Shown here one piece after another: positions 37,477 to 47,396 of a stretch of 64,000 bases of DNA. The translations under genes and the position numbers were made by a program. The DNA is from Haloactinomyces albus. Its GTDB lineage: Bacteria; Actinomycetota; Actinomycetes; Mycobacteriales; Pseudonocardiaceae. Numbering within the stretch: the first letter of the stretch is position 1; each line of letters starts with the position of its first letter. The notes beneath the pieces were generated by a model. The model was not told where the DNA came from and made no database searches. It saw only the letters and a list, made by a program, of their open reading frames with translations. The DNA lies in assembly GCF_031458135.1 (NCBI RefSeq), contig NZ_JAVDXW010000001.1, positions 3,782,001-3,846,000 of the forward strand, read 5' to 3'.

Positions 37477-39093
37477 ATGTCCGAGACCACGTTGCTGCTC
37501 GGCGGGAGAATTCACGCGCCGGGCAGTCCTGATGCCACGGCGATGGCCGTGACCGGCGGGACCATCGCCTGGGTCGGTGCCGACAACGTCGGTCGCGCCT
37601 TGCATCCCGATGCCCACGTCGTCGATCTCGGCGGGGCTTTCGTCGCACCCGCCTTCGTCGACTCCCACGTGCACGCGACCTCGACCGGCCTGCTGCTCAA
37701 CGGGCTCGACCTGACGGGGTGCGCGTCACTGACGGAGTTTCTGCACGCCTTGCGCGACCATGTTGCCGAGCACCCCGGCACCCTCGTGTGGGGTCACGGG
37801 TGGGACGAAACGTGGTGGCCGGAACGGCGACCTCCCACACGGGAGGAGATCGACGCCGCCGCGGGCGGCGCGCCCGTGTACCTGTCACGCATCGACGTGC
37901 ACTCCGCGCTGGTGTCCACCGCTCTGGTCGAACGGGCACCCCTGGCTCGTGGTGCCGAGGGCTGGCACGAGTCCGGGCCGCTGACCCGGGTGGCCCATCA
38001 TCACGCGCGCAGCGCGGCTCGGGAATCGCTGAGCGTGTCGCAACGCCGGGACGCCCAGTTCGCGTTCCTGCGCCATGCCGCTTCCCAGGGCATCGCGAGC
38101 GTGCACGAGTGCGCCGGGCCCGACATCTCCGGTGTGGAGGACTTGGCCGATCTGTTCGGTTTGGCCGAGCAGGGGGGTGTGCCCGAAGTCGTGGGGTACT
38201 GGGGTGAGCTCGGGGCGTTGGACACGGCCCGGCAACTCGGTGTCCGCGGGCTGGCCGGTGACCTGTTCGTCGACGGCGCGGTCGGCTCGCGCACGGCGGC
38301 CCTGCACGAGCCGTATGCCGATGACCCGAGCACTTCCGGGGTGCTCTACCTGGATGCCGAGGCGGTCGCCGAGCATCTCGTGGAGTGCACCCGCAACGGT
38401 TTGCAGGCGGGCTTTCACGTCATCGGTGATGCCGGAGTCGCCGAGGTCGCGGAGGGATTCCGCCGCGCGGCGCGGATCGTGGGAGCGCCCGCTCTGGCGA
38501 GCAGTCGGCACCGGCTGGAGCACCTCGAGATGATCGATGCCGGCCAGGCCGACGAACTCGGCCGGTTCGGTGTGGCTGCCTCCGTGCAGCCGCTCTTCGA
38601 TGCGGCATGGGGTGGGCGCGAGGACATGTACGCGCGCAGGCTCGGGCCGGACCGTGGTGCCCGGCTGAACCCGTTCTCGCAGCTCGCGGCCAGTGGTCTG
38701 GTGCTGGCGTTCGGCTCCGACGCTCCGGTGACCTCGGTCGGTCCCTGGGGAGCGGTGCGGGCTGCGGTGCACCACCGCACGGATGGTTTCGGGATCTCCC
38801 CCCGAGCCGCGTTCACGGCCCATACCCGGGGCGGCTGGCGCGCGGCCGGGATCGACGACGGCGTGACCGGCACCCTCGTTCCCGGAGCCCCGGCGACCTA
38901 CGCCGTATGGGACGCGGGAGAGCTGGTGACCGGTACTCCGGATTCCCGTGTCCAGCGCTGGTCGACGGATCCGCGTTCGGGAGTGCCGGGACTGCCGGAC
39001 CTCGCGCCGGGGAAGCGGCTACCGCGCTGTCTGCGCACGGTTCTGCGGGGAGAGACGATTTACGCGCGTGACCCGGGCGATGAGGACCACTGA
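37477..39093 (+). CDS. Amidohydrolase (YtcJ-like, amidohydrolase 3)
   Basis: A 538-residue metal-dependent hydrolase. The first metal ligands are in FVDSHVHATSTG, further ligands lie in GFHVIGDAG and HRLEHLEM, and the late Asp is in AFGSDAPV. The ATG at 37477 is the natural family start (MSETTLLLGGRI). The substrate cannot be predicted. Stand-alone, 157 bp before lnt. Confidence 0.9.
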   Translation: MSETTLLLGGRIHAPGSPDATAMAVTGGTIAWVGADNVGRALHPDAHVVDLGGAFVAPAFVDSHVHATSTGLLLNGLDLTGCASLTEFLHALRDHVAEHPGTLVWGHGWDETWWPERRPPTREEIDAAAGGAPVYLSRIDVHSALVSTALVERAPLARGAEGWHESGPLTRVAHHHARSAARESLSVSQRRDAQFAFLRHAASQGIASVHECAGPDISGVEDLADLFGLAEQGGVPEVVGYWGELGALDTARQLGVRGLAGDLFVDGAVGSRTAALHEPYADDPSTSGVLYLDAEAVAEHLVECTRNGLQAGFHVIGDAGVAEVAEGFRRAARIVGAPALASSRHRLEHLEMIDAGQADELGRFGVAASVQPLFDAAWGGREDMYARRLGPDRGARLNPFSQLAASGLVLAFGSDAPVTSVGPWGAVRAAVHHRTDGFGISPRAAFTAHTRGGWRAAGIDDGVTGTLVPGAPATYAVWDAGELVTGTPDSRVQRWSTDPRSGVPGLPDLAPGKRLPRCLRTVLRGETIYARDPGDEDH

Positions 39094-39250
39094 ATCCGCT
39101 GTGCCGGTGCGCGGCCCGGAGGTACCGCCGTTCGGCGTACATTGGTCGGGTGCGTGCGGCGGTTACCGGGGGAGGCCGTGTGCACGCTTGTGACAACGGA
39201 CGTCCGTCCCGGCCGAGGGTCGGGACCGTATCGCCGAGAAGGTTGATCGG

Positions 39251-40888
39251 GTGGTTGTTCCCACGGTGAGTTCGCAGCACCGCGAGCAGCCCGACGGCGG
39301 CGTGACCGGACGGTGGCGGTGGCTGCGCCTGCCCGCGGTGGCGGTGTGGCTGCGCATGGCGATGGCCGTCGCTGCGGGAATGGCGCTGTACTGGTCGTCG
39401 CCACCGCGCAACCTGTGGTGGTTGGCCCCCCTGGCCGTCGCGGGGTTCGCCGCCGTGGTCCACGGCCGACGGGCACGGGGCGGGTTCGGCTACGGCCTGC
39501 TGTTCGGGCTGGCCTACATGCTGCCGCTGCTGGGCTGGCTCCTGGATTTCCTGGGCGCGCAGTTCGGTCCCTGGCCGTGGTTGGGTGTCGCCACGGCCGA
39601 AGCGTTGTTCTTCGGTGTGGCCGGAGCGGGCATGGCCCGCGTGAGCCGCCTGCCCGCGGCGCCGGTGTGGATGGCGGCCGTGTTCGTCGGCGCGGAGCTG
39701 CTGCGCAGTACCGTGCCGTTCGGGGGTTTTCCGTGGGGGCGGCTGGCCTTCACCCAGGCAGGGGGCGCGCTGCTGCCGATCGCGGCACTGGGCGGGGCCG
39801 GCCTGGTGACCTTCGCGGTGGTCCTGCTCGGTGCCGCCCTCGCCGAGTTCGTCGGGCGAGTGCTGCGGATTCGGCGCAGGCCGCGCAGGCTGATCGCACC
39901 GGCCGTGGCGATGGTGGTGCCGGTGGCGGTCGCCGTCGCGGCGACGCCCCTGGTCGGTACCGACGCCAATGCCGGTACGGCCAGGGTGGCGGTGGTCCAG
40001 GGCGATGCCCCCAACATCGGGCTCGACCTGCTCTACCGGGACGAGGTGCTGCACGACAACCACATCCGAGCCGCCGAGGAACTCGTGGCCGATGTCCGCG
40101 CCGGTCGCGTCCCGCTCCCGGACTTCGTCGTCCTCCCCGAACAGGTCGGCTCCTGGGGGCCCGCTCGCCGCGATCCCGCGTTGAGCCGGATCGCCGCCCA
40201 ACTCGGCGTTCCCCTGGTGGTGGGCGGAATCGCGCACAGTGCCGACGGTGAGCTGAGCAACCGGATCCTGCGGTGGGACCCGGAGCGAGGGGCCACCGCC
40301 GAGTACGTCAAGCAGCATCTCGTGCCGTTCGCCGAGACGATTCCGCTGCGCTCGGTGGCCAGTGCGGTGAGCCCGTTCGTGGACCGGTTCAAGCAGGACA
40401 TGGTTCCGGGGGACGAGCCGGGAGTGTTCACCGTGGGACCGGCGAAGCTGGGCGTGGGATTGTGCTACGACGTGGCCTTCGGCGACGTCTTCCGCGGCGC
40501 CACCCGCGCCGGAGCCACGATGCTGGCGATTCCGACGAACAATGCCTGGTACGGCCACTCGGAAATGAGTTACCAGCAGTTGGCGATGGCGCGGTTGCGA
40601 GCCGTCGAGCACAGCCGTGCGACGGTGGTCGCCGCAACCAGCGGGGTCAGTGCGATCGTGCAGCCGGACGGCACGGTGACGCAGCGCACCGAGCAGTTCA
40701 CCGCACGGACACTGATGGCCGAGGTGCCGCTGCGGTCCACACTGACTCCGGCGACCCGGTTGGGGCCGCTCCCGACATGGACGATTGCGGCACTGGGGCT
40801 CGCAGCGGTGGCATACACGCTGTGGCGGCGTCCGCGGTGGAGGACCGGCGGGTCGCGCGATGCTGCCGGCGGGGGCATCGCGCAGTGA
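39251..40888 (+). CDS. lnt: Apolipoprotein N-acyltransferase Lnt
   Basis: A 545-residue enzyme that N-acylates the lipid-modified Cys of lipoproteins. The N-terminal half has several transmembrane helices. The nitrilase domain carries the triad Glu297 (VVLPEQVG), Lys354 ([10 protein letters not shown]) and Cys405 ([10 protein letters not shown]). GTG start. A final C-terminal helix precedes a charged tail. In Mycobacterium tuberculosis Lnt and Ppm are fused as one protein; here the neighbouring synthase is separate, 94 bp downstream. Confidence 0.93.
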   Translation: MVVPTVSSQHREQPDGGVTGRWRWLRLPAVAVWLRMAMAVAAGMALYWSSPPRNLWWLAPLAVAGFAAVVHGRRARGGFGYGLLFGLAYMLPLLGWLLDFLGAQFGPWPWLGVATAEALFFGVAGAGMARVSRLPAAPVWMAAVFVGAELLRSTVPFGGFPWGRLAFTQAGGALLPIAALGGAGLVTFAVVLLGAALAEFVGRVLRIRRRPRRLIAPAVAMVVPVAVAVAATPLVGTDANAGTARVAVVQGDAPNIGLDLLYRDEVLHDNHIRAAEELVADVRAGRVPLPDFVVLPEQVGSWGPARRDPALSRIAAQLGVPLVVGGIAHSADGELSNRILRWDPERGATAEYVKQHLVPFAETIPLRSVASAVSPFVDRFKQDMVPGDEPGVFTVGPAKLGVGLCYDVAFGDVFRGATRAGATMLAIPTNNAWYGHSEMSYQQLAMARLRAVEHSRATVVAATSGVSAIVQPDGTVTQRTEQFTARTLMAEVPLRSTLTPATRLGPLPTWTIAALGLAAVAYTLWRRPRWRTGGSRDAAGGGIAQ

Positions 40889-40982
40889 CGGCCGAACCAG
40901 CCCCGGGTTCGCGGATGCGTTGCGCGGTGCCCGGACGCGCACGGTCGAACCGACGTGTGGCGGCACCGGCGAGGAGGAACGG

Positions 40983-41789
40983 ATGACGAACCGGCGAAGC
41001 CCGGTGGGTCGGGAGCAGCCGGGCTCGGTTCTGGTGGTGATCCCGACGTTCAACGAGCGGGACAATCTGCACCCGATCGTGCAACGGCTGCGGACGGCAG
41101 TACCCACAGCACACGTGCTGATCGTCGACGACGGCAGCCCGGATGGCACGGGTGCCCTGGCCGAGCGGCTGGCCGCTCGCGACGAGCACGTGCATGTGCT
41201 GCACCGGACCGAGAAGTCCGGACTCGGAATGGCGTATGTGGCCGGTTTCGACTGGGGCCGGCAGCGGGACTACGAGGTTCTCGTCGAAATGGACGCGGAC
41301 GGGTCGCACGCGCCGGAGGAGCTTCCCCGGATGCTGCGGGCACTCGGTCGGGACGGCCGGGAAGCGGACGTCGTCCTGGGGTCGCGCTACGTGCCCGGGG
41401 GACGGGTCGTCAACTGGCCCCGGCGCCGCGCGTGGCTCTCCCGGGGCGCGAACCTGTACACCCGACTGGCGCTCGGTGCCGCCGTATGCGACATCACCAG
41501 TGGTTTCCGCGCCTACCGCCGTGCGGTGCTGGAGCGGGTGAAACTGCACAACGTGGCCTCGCAGGGCTACTGCTTCCAGGTGGACCTGGCATGGCGGGCC
41601 ATCGAGGCCGGGTTCACCGTGGCGGAAGTGCCCATCACGTTCGTCGAGCGGGAAAGCGGTGAGTCCAAGATGAGCGGCTCGATCGTGTGGGAGGCTCTGG
41701 TGCGGGTCACCAAGTGGGGCTTGCGGCGCCGTGCGAACCAGGTGCGAAGCCTGGTGGACTCGCGCGGTCGCTACTCGCGCGGTCGCTGA
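40983..41789 (+). CDS. ppm1: Polyprenol-monophosphomannose synthase (Ppm1 catalytic domain)
   Basis: A 268-residue GT2 glycosyltransferase that moves mannose from GDP-mannose to polyprenyl phosphate, feeding lipoglycan and protein O-mannosylation. GT-A motifs [23 protein letters not shown] and the metal-binding EMDADGSH are intact, as are GSRYVPGG and the CFQVDLAWR segment. It has no transmembrane helices, like the soluble domain of Ppm1. ATG at 40983 with GAGGAGGAACGG. Confidence 0.93.
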   Translation: MTNRRSPVGREQPGSVLVVIPTFNERDNLHPIVQRLRTAVPTAHVLIVDDGSPDGTGALAERLAARDEHVHVLHRTEKSGLGMAYVAGFDWGRQRDYEVLVEMDADGSHAPEELPRMLRALGRDGREADVVLGSRYVPGGRVVNWPRRRAWLSRGANLYTRLALGAAVCDITSGFRAYRRAVLERVKLHNVASQGYCFQVDLAWRAIEAGFTVAEVPITFVERESGESKMSGSIVWEALVRVTKWGLRRRANQVRSLVDSRGRYSRGR

Positions 41790-41822
41790 AGGCGCGAAAG
41801 ACGACCGGGGCCACAGAGGGAT

Positions 41823-41857
41823 CGAGCGCCTGGCCTCACAGGGAGTCCAGGCGCTCG
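41823..41857. terminator. Bidirectional terminator between ppm1 and rbpA
   Basis: Perfect 11-bp arms at 41823-41833 and 41847-41857 around a 13-base loop, midway between convergent ppm1 and rbpA. Strong stem, no T tract. Confidence 0.65.
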
Positions 41858-41877
41858 CCGGGTGGGGTCATCGTGGT

Positions 41878-42222
41878 TCAGGCGGAACGGGTGCGACGCC
41901 CGCGTAGCTCTTCCAGACGCTCGTTGAGCAGCTCTTCCAGTTCGGGCACGCTACGGCGTTCCAGCAGCATGTCCCAGTGGGTGCGCGGTGGCTTGGCCTT
42001 CTTCTGCTCCGGCTGGCTGCCGTCGATGATCTTCGACTCGGTGCCGTGCAGGCGGCATTCCCAGGTCGATGGGATCTCGGCGTCGTCGGAGAAGGGCACC
42101 TCGAACTCGTGGTCCTTGGAGCAGGCATAACGCACCGTCCGGCGCGGTGCGAGGTCGTGGTTACGGTCGGTCTCGTAGCTGACAGCTCCGAGCCGGCTGC
42201 CACGCAGAACGCGGTCGGCCAT
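41878..42222 (-). CDS. rbpA: RNA polymerase-binding protein RbpA
   Basis: A 114-residue actinobacterial transcription factor that stabilises the open complex at sigma-A/HrdB promoters. The N-terminal tail (DRVLRGSRLGAVSYE), the RbpA core (Cys34 in RYACSKDHEF and Cys56 in WECRLHG) and the sigma-interaction domain (THWDMLLERRSVPELEELL) are all present. A SigR-type promoter sits about 80 bp upstream, as known for Streptomyces rbpA. Confidence 0.96.
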   Translation of the reverse strand: MADRVLRGSRLGAVSYETDRNHDLAPRRTVRYACSKDHEFEVPFSDDAEIPSTWECRLHGTESKIIDGSQPEQKKAKPPRTHWDMLLERRSVPELEELLNERLEELRGRRTRSA

Positions 42223-42241
42223 GACGGTTCCTTTCGCGTCG

Positions 42242-42259
42242 GCCTGGGCATGCCCAGGC
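42242..42259. repeat. 18-bp palindrome in the rbpA leader
   Basis: GCCTGGGCA at 42242-42250 is perfectly reverse-complementary to 42251-42259. It lies between the SigR-type promoter and the rbpA start, so it would be in the 5' untranslated message 20 bases before the start codon. It may be an operator or an mRNA structure. Confidence 0.6.
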
Positions 42260-42278
42260 GGTTGTGCTCACCGAGTGC

Positions 42279-42306
42279 AACGAGGTGGGGCTCGTCGTAT
42301 GTTCCC
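42279..42306 (-). promoter_or_regulatory. SigR-type promoter of rbpA
   Basis: On the minus strand GGGAAC is followed, after 19 bases, by GTT. The Streptomyces SigR consensus is GGAAT-N18/19-GTT. The site points at rbpA, whose start codon lies about 57 bases past the -10 GTT. Streptomyces coelicolor rbpA is a known SigR target, so thiol-oxidative induction is likely here too. Confidence 0.6.
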
Positions 42307-42645
42307 GGTGTAGGGCTTGTGGTTGCCGTCGGTGACGTCCTTCATGCGTCAACGAGCTTCTTCCCGTGGGACGCAGTCGCCCGACGGATGTGACGCAGGG
42401 TCCCTCTGACAACCCGGAGACACATCCGAACGGGTGATAATGCCAGATGCTCCGTCACCAAGGCCAAACGAGTTGACGAACACACGCCGAAGTGGGACCG
42501 AAGTCACGGCCTTGGTCGGGTGCTTGACAAGAGGGATCATTACCCAACGTAGCGATATGTTGTGCTGTCTCCTACAACGACACAGCGTACTGGCATATTC
42601 CGATCAGGCCGATGACACGTCCCGGCATGTCACCACTTCGCAGTA
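42307..42645. other. Intergenic region upstream of rbpA, no gene
   Basis: About 340 bp with no supported coding sequence. It is more AT-rich than neighbouring DNA. CACCAAGGC at 42456 and its complement GCCTTGGTC near 42509 form a loose inverted repeat. A TTGACA at 42524-42529 has no good -10 partner and faces away from rbpA. Confidence 0.45.
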
Positions 42646-44049
42646 TCACAGAACCTCGGGGGCGGTGTTGCCCGCGGACTCGATCGCCCGACGCACCGGA
42701 ACCAGCGAGACGAGGACGAGCCCGACGACGAAGAAGGCCACCAGCGACAGGATCGCGGGCCGCAGCGATCCGGTGACCTGGCCGACCACGGCGAAGACCA
42801 GCGGCCCCAGCCAGGAGGTCGAGCGTTCCCCGATCTCGTACAGGGAGAAGTACTCGGCTTCCTTGCCCGCGGGCACCATCTGGCTGAACAGGGAGCGGGA
42901 CAGCGCGTTCGTACCGCCGAGCACCAGCCCGATCCCGATGGCCACCCCGTAGAACTGCAGGGTCTGACCGGCTTGGACGAAATAGGCACCGCCGAGCACC
43001 AGAATCCACACGAGCAGACTGACCATGATCGTCGTCTTGGCGCCGACGCGGCGAGCCAACGCCCCGTGCAGCACACCACCGACGAAAGCGATGAACTGGA
43101 CGATCAGGATCGTCACGATCAGTGATTCCTGCGGCAGCCCCAGCTCCACGCTGCCGTACTGGGCCGCGACCTTGGTGACCGTGTTGATGCCATCGGTGAA
43201 GACCATGTACGCGCCGAGAAACCCCAGAGTCAGCGGTACGTGACGAGCTTGCCGCAGTGTCGACAGCAACTGGCGGAAACCGGCGGTGACCGTCGAGGTC
43301 CCGCGCTCGGGGAGCTCCGCGGCGGTGTGCTCGCGAAGCCCGGTCAGGGGCAGCACGGTGAAGGCAGCCCACCAGAGGCCGGAGGAGGCGAACACCATTC
43401 GCACGGCGGTATCGGCACTGATGCCGACCGCGTCGTGACCGAGGTAGATCAGCAGGTGCAGTCCCAGTGCGACACCACCACCGAGATACCCGAACGCCCA
43501 TCCCCGCGAGGACAACCGATCCCGCTCGTCGGGTCCTGCGATCTCCGGCAGGAACGAGTAGTAGACCACCACCGCCGCGCCGAAGCAGATGTTCGCGGCG
43601 ATGAACAGGACGACTCCGAGCTGCCAGTTGCGCCCACCGACCAGGGCCAGCAACGAGGTCGCCGCGGCACCGCTGAAGGCGAACACCGCCAGCATCGCCC
43701 GCTTGTTGCGGGTGCGGTCGGCGATCGCCCCCGTGATCGGCAGGACGAGGACCTGCACCACGGTCGCCGCCGACAACAGATACCCCCACAGCGATCCGGC
43801 CGGAAAGGCCCACCCGAACAGGGAGATATCGCACTGCCGCAGCGCATTACCGCCGGGACAGGCGTCGATGCCGTTGCGCGCGACGTCGGCCTCGGCGGCT
43901 CGAGTGGCCACAGTGGTCAAATACAGCGAGAGGAACACGGTCGTCACCGAGGTGGGAAACACCGAGTTGGCCCAGTCGTACCAACACCAACCGCGATGCT
44001 CCCGCCGCCGCGCGGCCTCCGGTGCGGCCTCGTCGCCCAGCACACTCAT
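42646..44049 (-). CDS. MFS transporter, UMF1 (Atg22-like) family
   Basis: A 467-residue permease with about 12 hydrophobic segments. The N-terminal signature HRGWCWYDWANSVFPTSVTTVFLSLYL is characteristic of UMF1/Atg22 proteins. A 45-residue loop with two Cys (GIDACPGGNALRQCD) lies between the first two helices. ATG at 44049 after GGAGGGACGG. The substrate is unknown; yeast Atg22 exports amino acids. Confidence 0.9.
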   Translation of the reverse strand: MSVLGDEAAPEAARRREHRGWCWYDWANSVFPTSVTTVFLSLYLTTVATRAAEADVARNGIDACPGGNALRQCDISLFGWAFPAGSLWGYLLSAATVVQVLVLPITGAIADRTRNKRAMLAVFAFSGAAATSLLALVGGRNWQLGVVLFIAANICFGAAVVVYYSFLPEIAGPDERDRLSSRGWAFGYLGGGVALGLHLLIYLGHDAVGISADTAVRMVFASSGLWWAAFTVLPLTGLREHTAAELPERGTSTVTAGFRQLLSTLRQARHVPLTLGFLGAYMVFTDGINTVTKVAAQYGSVELGLPQESLIVTILIVQFIAFVGGVLHGALARRVGAKTTIMVSLLVWILVLGGAYFVQAGQTLQFYGVAIGIGLVLGGTNALSRSLFSQMVPAGKEAEYFSLYEIGERSTSWLGPLVFAVVGQVTGSLRPAILSLVAFFVVGLVLVSLVPVRRAIESAGNTAPEVL

Positions 44050-44137
44050 CCGAACCGTCCCTCCAGAGGCCATGGTGGCCGAACGACCCCCGTACACCCT
44101 TTCGAGCAAGTGCCACGGTGGCAATGCGTAGTTTCGC

Positions 44138-44959
44138 TCATTCGGTGGCGGTGTGATCGTGCGCGCGGTCGCTGACCCCGCCTGCCCACTGACCCCGTCG
44201 AAGCAGGACCTTCCGCAGGACATCCGGTCGGTCGGTCAGCAGCCCGTCGAGCCCGAGATCGAGCAGGCGCTGCATCTCCTCGGCGGTGTCGATGGTCCAG
44301 GCGTGCACTTCCCCGCCCCAACGATGGGCCAACCCGACGAACCGGGAGTCGACCACGCGTACCCGCCCGTATCCCGGCGGAACCTGGGCCGCGCAGCCGC
44401 GAACCCACGGCCGCAGCGGCCACCCGGCCAGACGAGCCCCCGCCCACAACGCGGCAACCGAACGCCGGCTCATCGAGGTCAGCACCCGCGCTCCGCCACC
44501 GCGCCGCAGCGCTCGTAGTCGGGTGTGGTCGAACGAGGCCAGACACACGCGGTCCCAGGCGCGGTGCCGTCCGATGACCTCGAGCGTGGGACGCACGGCC
44601 GAATCGGCCTTGACGTCGACGTTGAGCAACGCCTCCGGAAGCTCCTCGAGAACGTCGTCCAGGCGGCACACCGGCTCGCGCCCGGCGATCAGCGCCGAAC
44701 CCACCATCGACCACGGCAGGTCACCGATGCTGCCCTGCCGGTCGGTGGTGCGATCGAGATCCGGATCGTGCTGGATCACGGCAACACCGTCGGACGTGGC
44801 ATGGACATCGGTTTCGAGGTAGCAGTAACCCTCGGCCACGGCCCGCCGAAAAGCACTCAACGAATTCTCCATACCGGACAGATCACCGATGTGCCAACCA
44901 CGATGTGCGAAGGCCCGCGGCCAGGGGCCGTACAGAAACGGGTGCGTCACCTCGCCCAC
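44138..44959 (-). CDS. glpQ: Glycerophosphodiester phosphodiesterase
   Basis: A 273-residue GDPD-fold enzyme. Catalytic and metal residues are visible: AFAHRGW, GMENSLSAF, YLETDVHATSDGVAVIQHDPDLDRTT and later VDVKAD. It hydrolyses glycerophosphodiesters to glycerol 3-phosphate and an alcohol. No signal peptide, so it is cytoplasmic. GTG start at 44959; a GTG at 44950 is an alternative. It lies 88 bp from the MFS gene. Confidence 0.9.
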   Translation of the reverse strand: MGEVTHPFLYGPWPRAFAHRGWHIGDLSGMENSLSAFRRAVAEGYCYLETDVHATSDGVAVIQHDPDLDRTTDRQGSIGDLPWSMVGSALIAGREPVCRLDDVLEELPEALLNVDVKADSAVRPTLEVIGRHRAWDRVCLASFDHTRLRALRRGGGARVLTSMSRRSVAALWAGARLAGWPLRPWVRGCAAQVPPGYGRVRVVDSRFVGLAHRWGGEVHAWTIDTAEEMQRLLDLGLDGLLTDRPDVLRKVLLRRGQWAGGVSDRAHDHTATE

Positions 44960-45019
44960 TCTGCCCGATCGGCGTGGCGATCAAAACGGACAGGTTCCTC
45001 CCGGTTAGCCTGCTCGTTC

Positions 45020-45382
45020 GTGGAGACCCTGCCCGATCCCGATCCGATCCCGAGCCGACAGCGGTCCGTACGGCACTGTGCCTGGTGCGGACGCCGAGTC
45101 CCCGACGCGGGCCGAGTCGGCAGGCCTCGCCTGTACTGCGGACAGTCCTGCAGGCAGCGTGCCTACGAACGCCGGGCCGCGGTGCAGCGCAGCGGACTGC
45201 CCGAGGACGCCGTGGTGCTTTCGGCCACCGAGCTCGACGACCTGCAGGACCGCCTGTTCCAACTGCGCTGCGCGGCCGAGGACGTCGCGACGGCGGTGGC
45301 CGACGGTGCCACCTCGTCCGAGCTGGCGGCCATGGCAGCGCGAGTCACCGAAGCCGCAGGGGAACTGGAACGGATCCGATGA
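45020..45382 (+). CDS. Small Cys-rich (zinc-ribbon-like) protein
   Basis: A 120-residue protein. CAWCGRRV and LYCGQSCRQRAYERR form a four-Cys putative zinc site (about 20-60), similar to conserved actinobacterial hypothetical proteins. The C-terminal half is helical and acidic (SATELDDLQDRLFQLRCAAED). GTG at 45020. Function unknown. Divergent from the phosphodiesterase gene with a 60-bp gap. Confidence 0.65.
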   Translation: METLPDPDPIPSRQRSVRHCAWCGRRVPDAGRVGRPRLYCGQSCRQRAYERRAAVQRSGLPEDAVVLSATELDDLQDRLFQLRCAAEDVATAVADGATSSELAAMAARVTEAAGELERIR

Positions 45383-45551
45383 CCGCCTCCGCCTGCGGAC
45401 TTCGGCGCATAGTAGTCCAAATGGAGCATTGCTCGGACCTGCGATTGCCGTCATGATGTACGACCGAACTGCGTCCACCACGGAGCAACCGGCGTGGTCC
45501 ACCGTGCAACGAAAACCTCGGTTACTCCCAGGCCTGCGAGGAAATGACGAC

Positions 45552-46217
45552 GTGTCCCCACACACCGCGGTTCGCGGCCTGCGCCGTACCGAACTGATCA
45601 CCCCCGATCCCGAGACCTCGGTCCGGTTCCACCGGGCTCTTCTCGGCTGGACGGTGCTGTACTCGGACAGTGGGTTCGACTGCTGGACCGGGGAACGCCA
45701 TTGCGCGGCGGTGCGTACCCCGTTGACCGGTGAACAAGCGGGGTGGCGACTCGTCTTCGCGGGCGCGACCCAGGACAACGGTGTGCTGACCGATCCCGGC
45801 GAGGCCGTTGCGGTGCTGGCCAAAGGGCGGGCGCAGCACGGACCGTGGGCGCCCCACCCCAGGCGGGGTGAACCCTGCTGGATCGAGTTGTGCACCGATG
45901 ATGCCGCGCAATCGGACGTGTTCTGGACGGACACGTTGAGCTGGACGAGCGAGGACGCTTCCGACGGCGCCACGTATGCGGCCGAAGGCCGACCGATTGC
46001 GGCACGTGCCTCCGCCGCCCGCATCGGCGACCGGTGCGGCTGGCTGTGCTACTTCACTGTGGACAGTCTGGAGCGAGCCGCCGAGCAGGTGCAGGAACTG
46101 GGCGGGACACTGCTGGAACGTCTCGAGCATCCCGGTGTGGGCGAAACCCTCGTCATCGCCGACACCAGCGGTGCCGTGTCCGCGCTGACCGGTAAGACGG
46201 AGACCTGGGGCGGGTGA
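45552..46217 (+). CDS. VOC (glyoxalase/bleomycin-resistance) family protein
   Basis: A 221-residue protein with two vicinal-oxygen-chelate modules (about 5-115 and 118-220): the first begins LRRTELITPDPETSVRFHRALLGWTV and the second GEPCWIELCTDDAAQSDVFWTDTL. GTG at 45552 follows GAGGAAATGACGAC; an ATG at 45453 is possible but lacks a ribosome site. Convergent with the recombinase gene, 2 bp apart. Substrate unknown. Confidence 0.85.
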   Translation: MSPHTAVRGLRRTELITPDPETSVRFHRALLGWTVLYSDSGFDCWTGERHCAAVRTPLTGEQAGWRLVFAGATQDNGVLTDPGEAVAVLAKGRAQHGPWAPHPRRGEPCWIELCTDDAAQSDVFWTDTLSWTSEDASDGATYAAEGRPIAARASAARIGDRCGWLCYFTVDSLERAAEQVQELGGTLLERLEHPGVGETLVIADTSGAVSALTGKTETWGG

Positions 46218-46219
46218 CC

Positions 46220-47290
46220 TCAATCGGCAGGGTCCTGTGAGTTCAGCTCACCCAGTACCTGGTGGGTCCGGTTGGCCCGCACCGACAATCGCTGCTCCCG
46301 GGCGGTGACATCGATGTAGGTCTGGCTGGAATTGATCGAGGTATGCCCGAGCAGTTTGGCGATCTCCGCGGCGCTCGCTCCGTCCTCGGCCAGCCTCGTG
46401 GCGAACGTGTGACGCAGGGCGTGCACCATCGCACCGCTGTGCACGCGATCGGAGATTCCCGCCGCGCGCAACGACTGCCGCACCAGATACTGCAACCCGC
46501 CTCGGCGTAGTGGCTCGCCCCGGTGGTCCACGAACAACGCCTCCCCACCCGGCAGGCGCCTGCCGAATCGCTGTTTGCGGGTCTGCAGGTAGGAGGCGAT
46601 CACGTCGTCGAGCGTCCCCTCGATCGGAATCGACCGGTTGTGGCCGCCCTTGCCGCGCACGTGCAGTCTGCGCTCCCCGGAGCGTCCCGCCAGCGACGAC
46701 ACCGTGAGATCCAGCAGCTCGGCCGAGCGCAGGCCGGTGCACAGCAGCGTCGCCAGCACCGCGAGGTCGCGCTCCGGCCAGGGGTTGCGGGAGCGGCGCG
46801 CCCCCTGGGCCACCAGCCGCAGCAGCCGCTCGGGCGTGTCCTCACCCCGCAGTGGTTTCGGGGTCGGCTCGGGAGTGCGCGGTTTCGGCACCACCGGCAT
46901 GGGATTGCCCGCCACCGCCCCCTCGACCACGAGGAAGCGGAACAGGCCGTTCCAGGTGGACCACGACCTGGTCACCGACGACGCCGACCGCGCGGCGGCG
47001 TGCCGGGCGAACGCAGAGCGCAGCGTCGAGGCCGTCGCCGAGGTCATGGGCAGCGCCCCCACGGCGGTCCCGACTATCTCGGCGAGTTCCCCGGCCACCG
47101 ATTCCAGGTCGCGCCGGTAGGCGCGCAGCGAGTTCGCAGCGAGCTTTCTGGCCTGGAGATGCTCCAGATACACCTCGATCCAGTGCGCGACCGAATGCTC
47201 GTCGACCTCGTCACCGCCCCATTGCGGTCCGGGGCCTTCGGTTTCCTCCCGCTGGGTTCTGCCGCCCTGGGTACCACTCCGTTGGCGCAC
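46220..47290 (-). CDS. XerC-like tyrosine recombinase
   Basis: A 356-residue site-specific recombinase. The SAM-like core-binding domain (about 35-125) is followed by a catalytic domain with Arg188 (CTGLRSAEL), Lys214 (VRGKGGHNR), His290 and Arg293 (HALRHTFATRL), His316 (LLGHTSINSS) and nucleophile Tyr325 (QTYIDVT). GTG at 47290 follows GGGAGG. It could be the chromosome-dimer XerC or XerD, or an orphan integrase; no adjacent element supports a phage origin. Confidence 0.88.
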   Translation of the reverse strand: MRQRSGTQGGRTQREETEGPGPQWGGDEVDEHSVAHWIEVYLEHLQARKLAANSLRAYRRDLESVAGELAEIVGTAVGALPMTSATASTLRSAFARHAAARSASSVTRSWSTWNGLFRFLVVEGAVAGNPMPVVPKPRTPEPTPKPLRGEDTPERLLRLVAQGARRSRNPWPERDLAVLATLLCTGLRSAELLDLTVSSLAGRSGERRLHVRGKGGHNRSIPIEGTLDDVIASYLQTRKQRFGRRLPGGEALFVDHRGEPLRRGGLQYLVRQSLRAAGISDRVHSGAMVHALRHTFATRLAEDGASAAEIAKLLGHTSINSSQTYIDVTAREQRLSVRANRTHQVLGELNSQDPAD

Positions 47291-47396
47291 CTGTGACACC
47301 TCCCGCACGAACCGTGTCGATCATTCTCGCAAGTCGATCAAACCCGAGAGCGCCGACAGCCCTCTCCGGCAGCACCGGCAGGCCACCGTGTACGGC

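Noticed and set aside
38813-41149. 778-residue open frame on the minus strand
   Set aside because: Antisense to the amidohydrolase, lnt and ppm1; rich in Arg, Pro and His with no motif.
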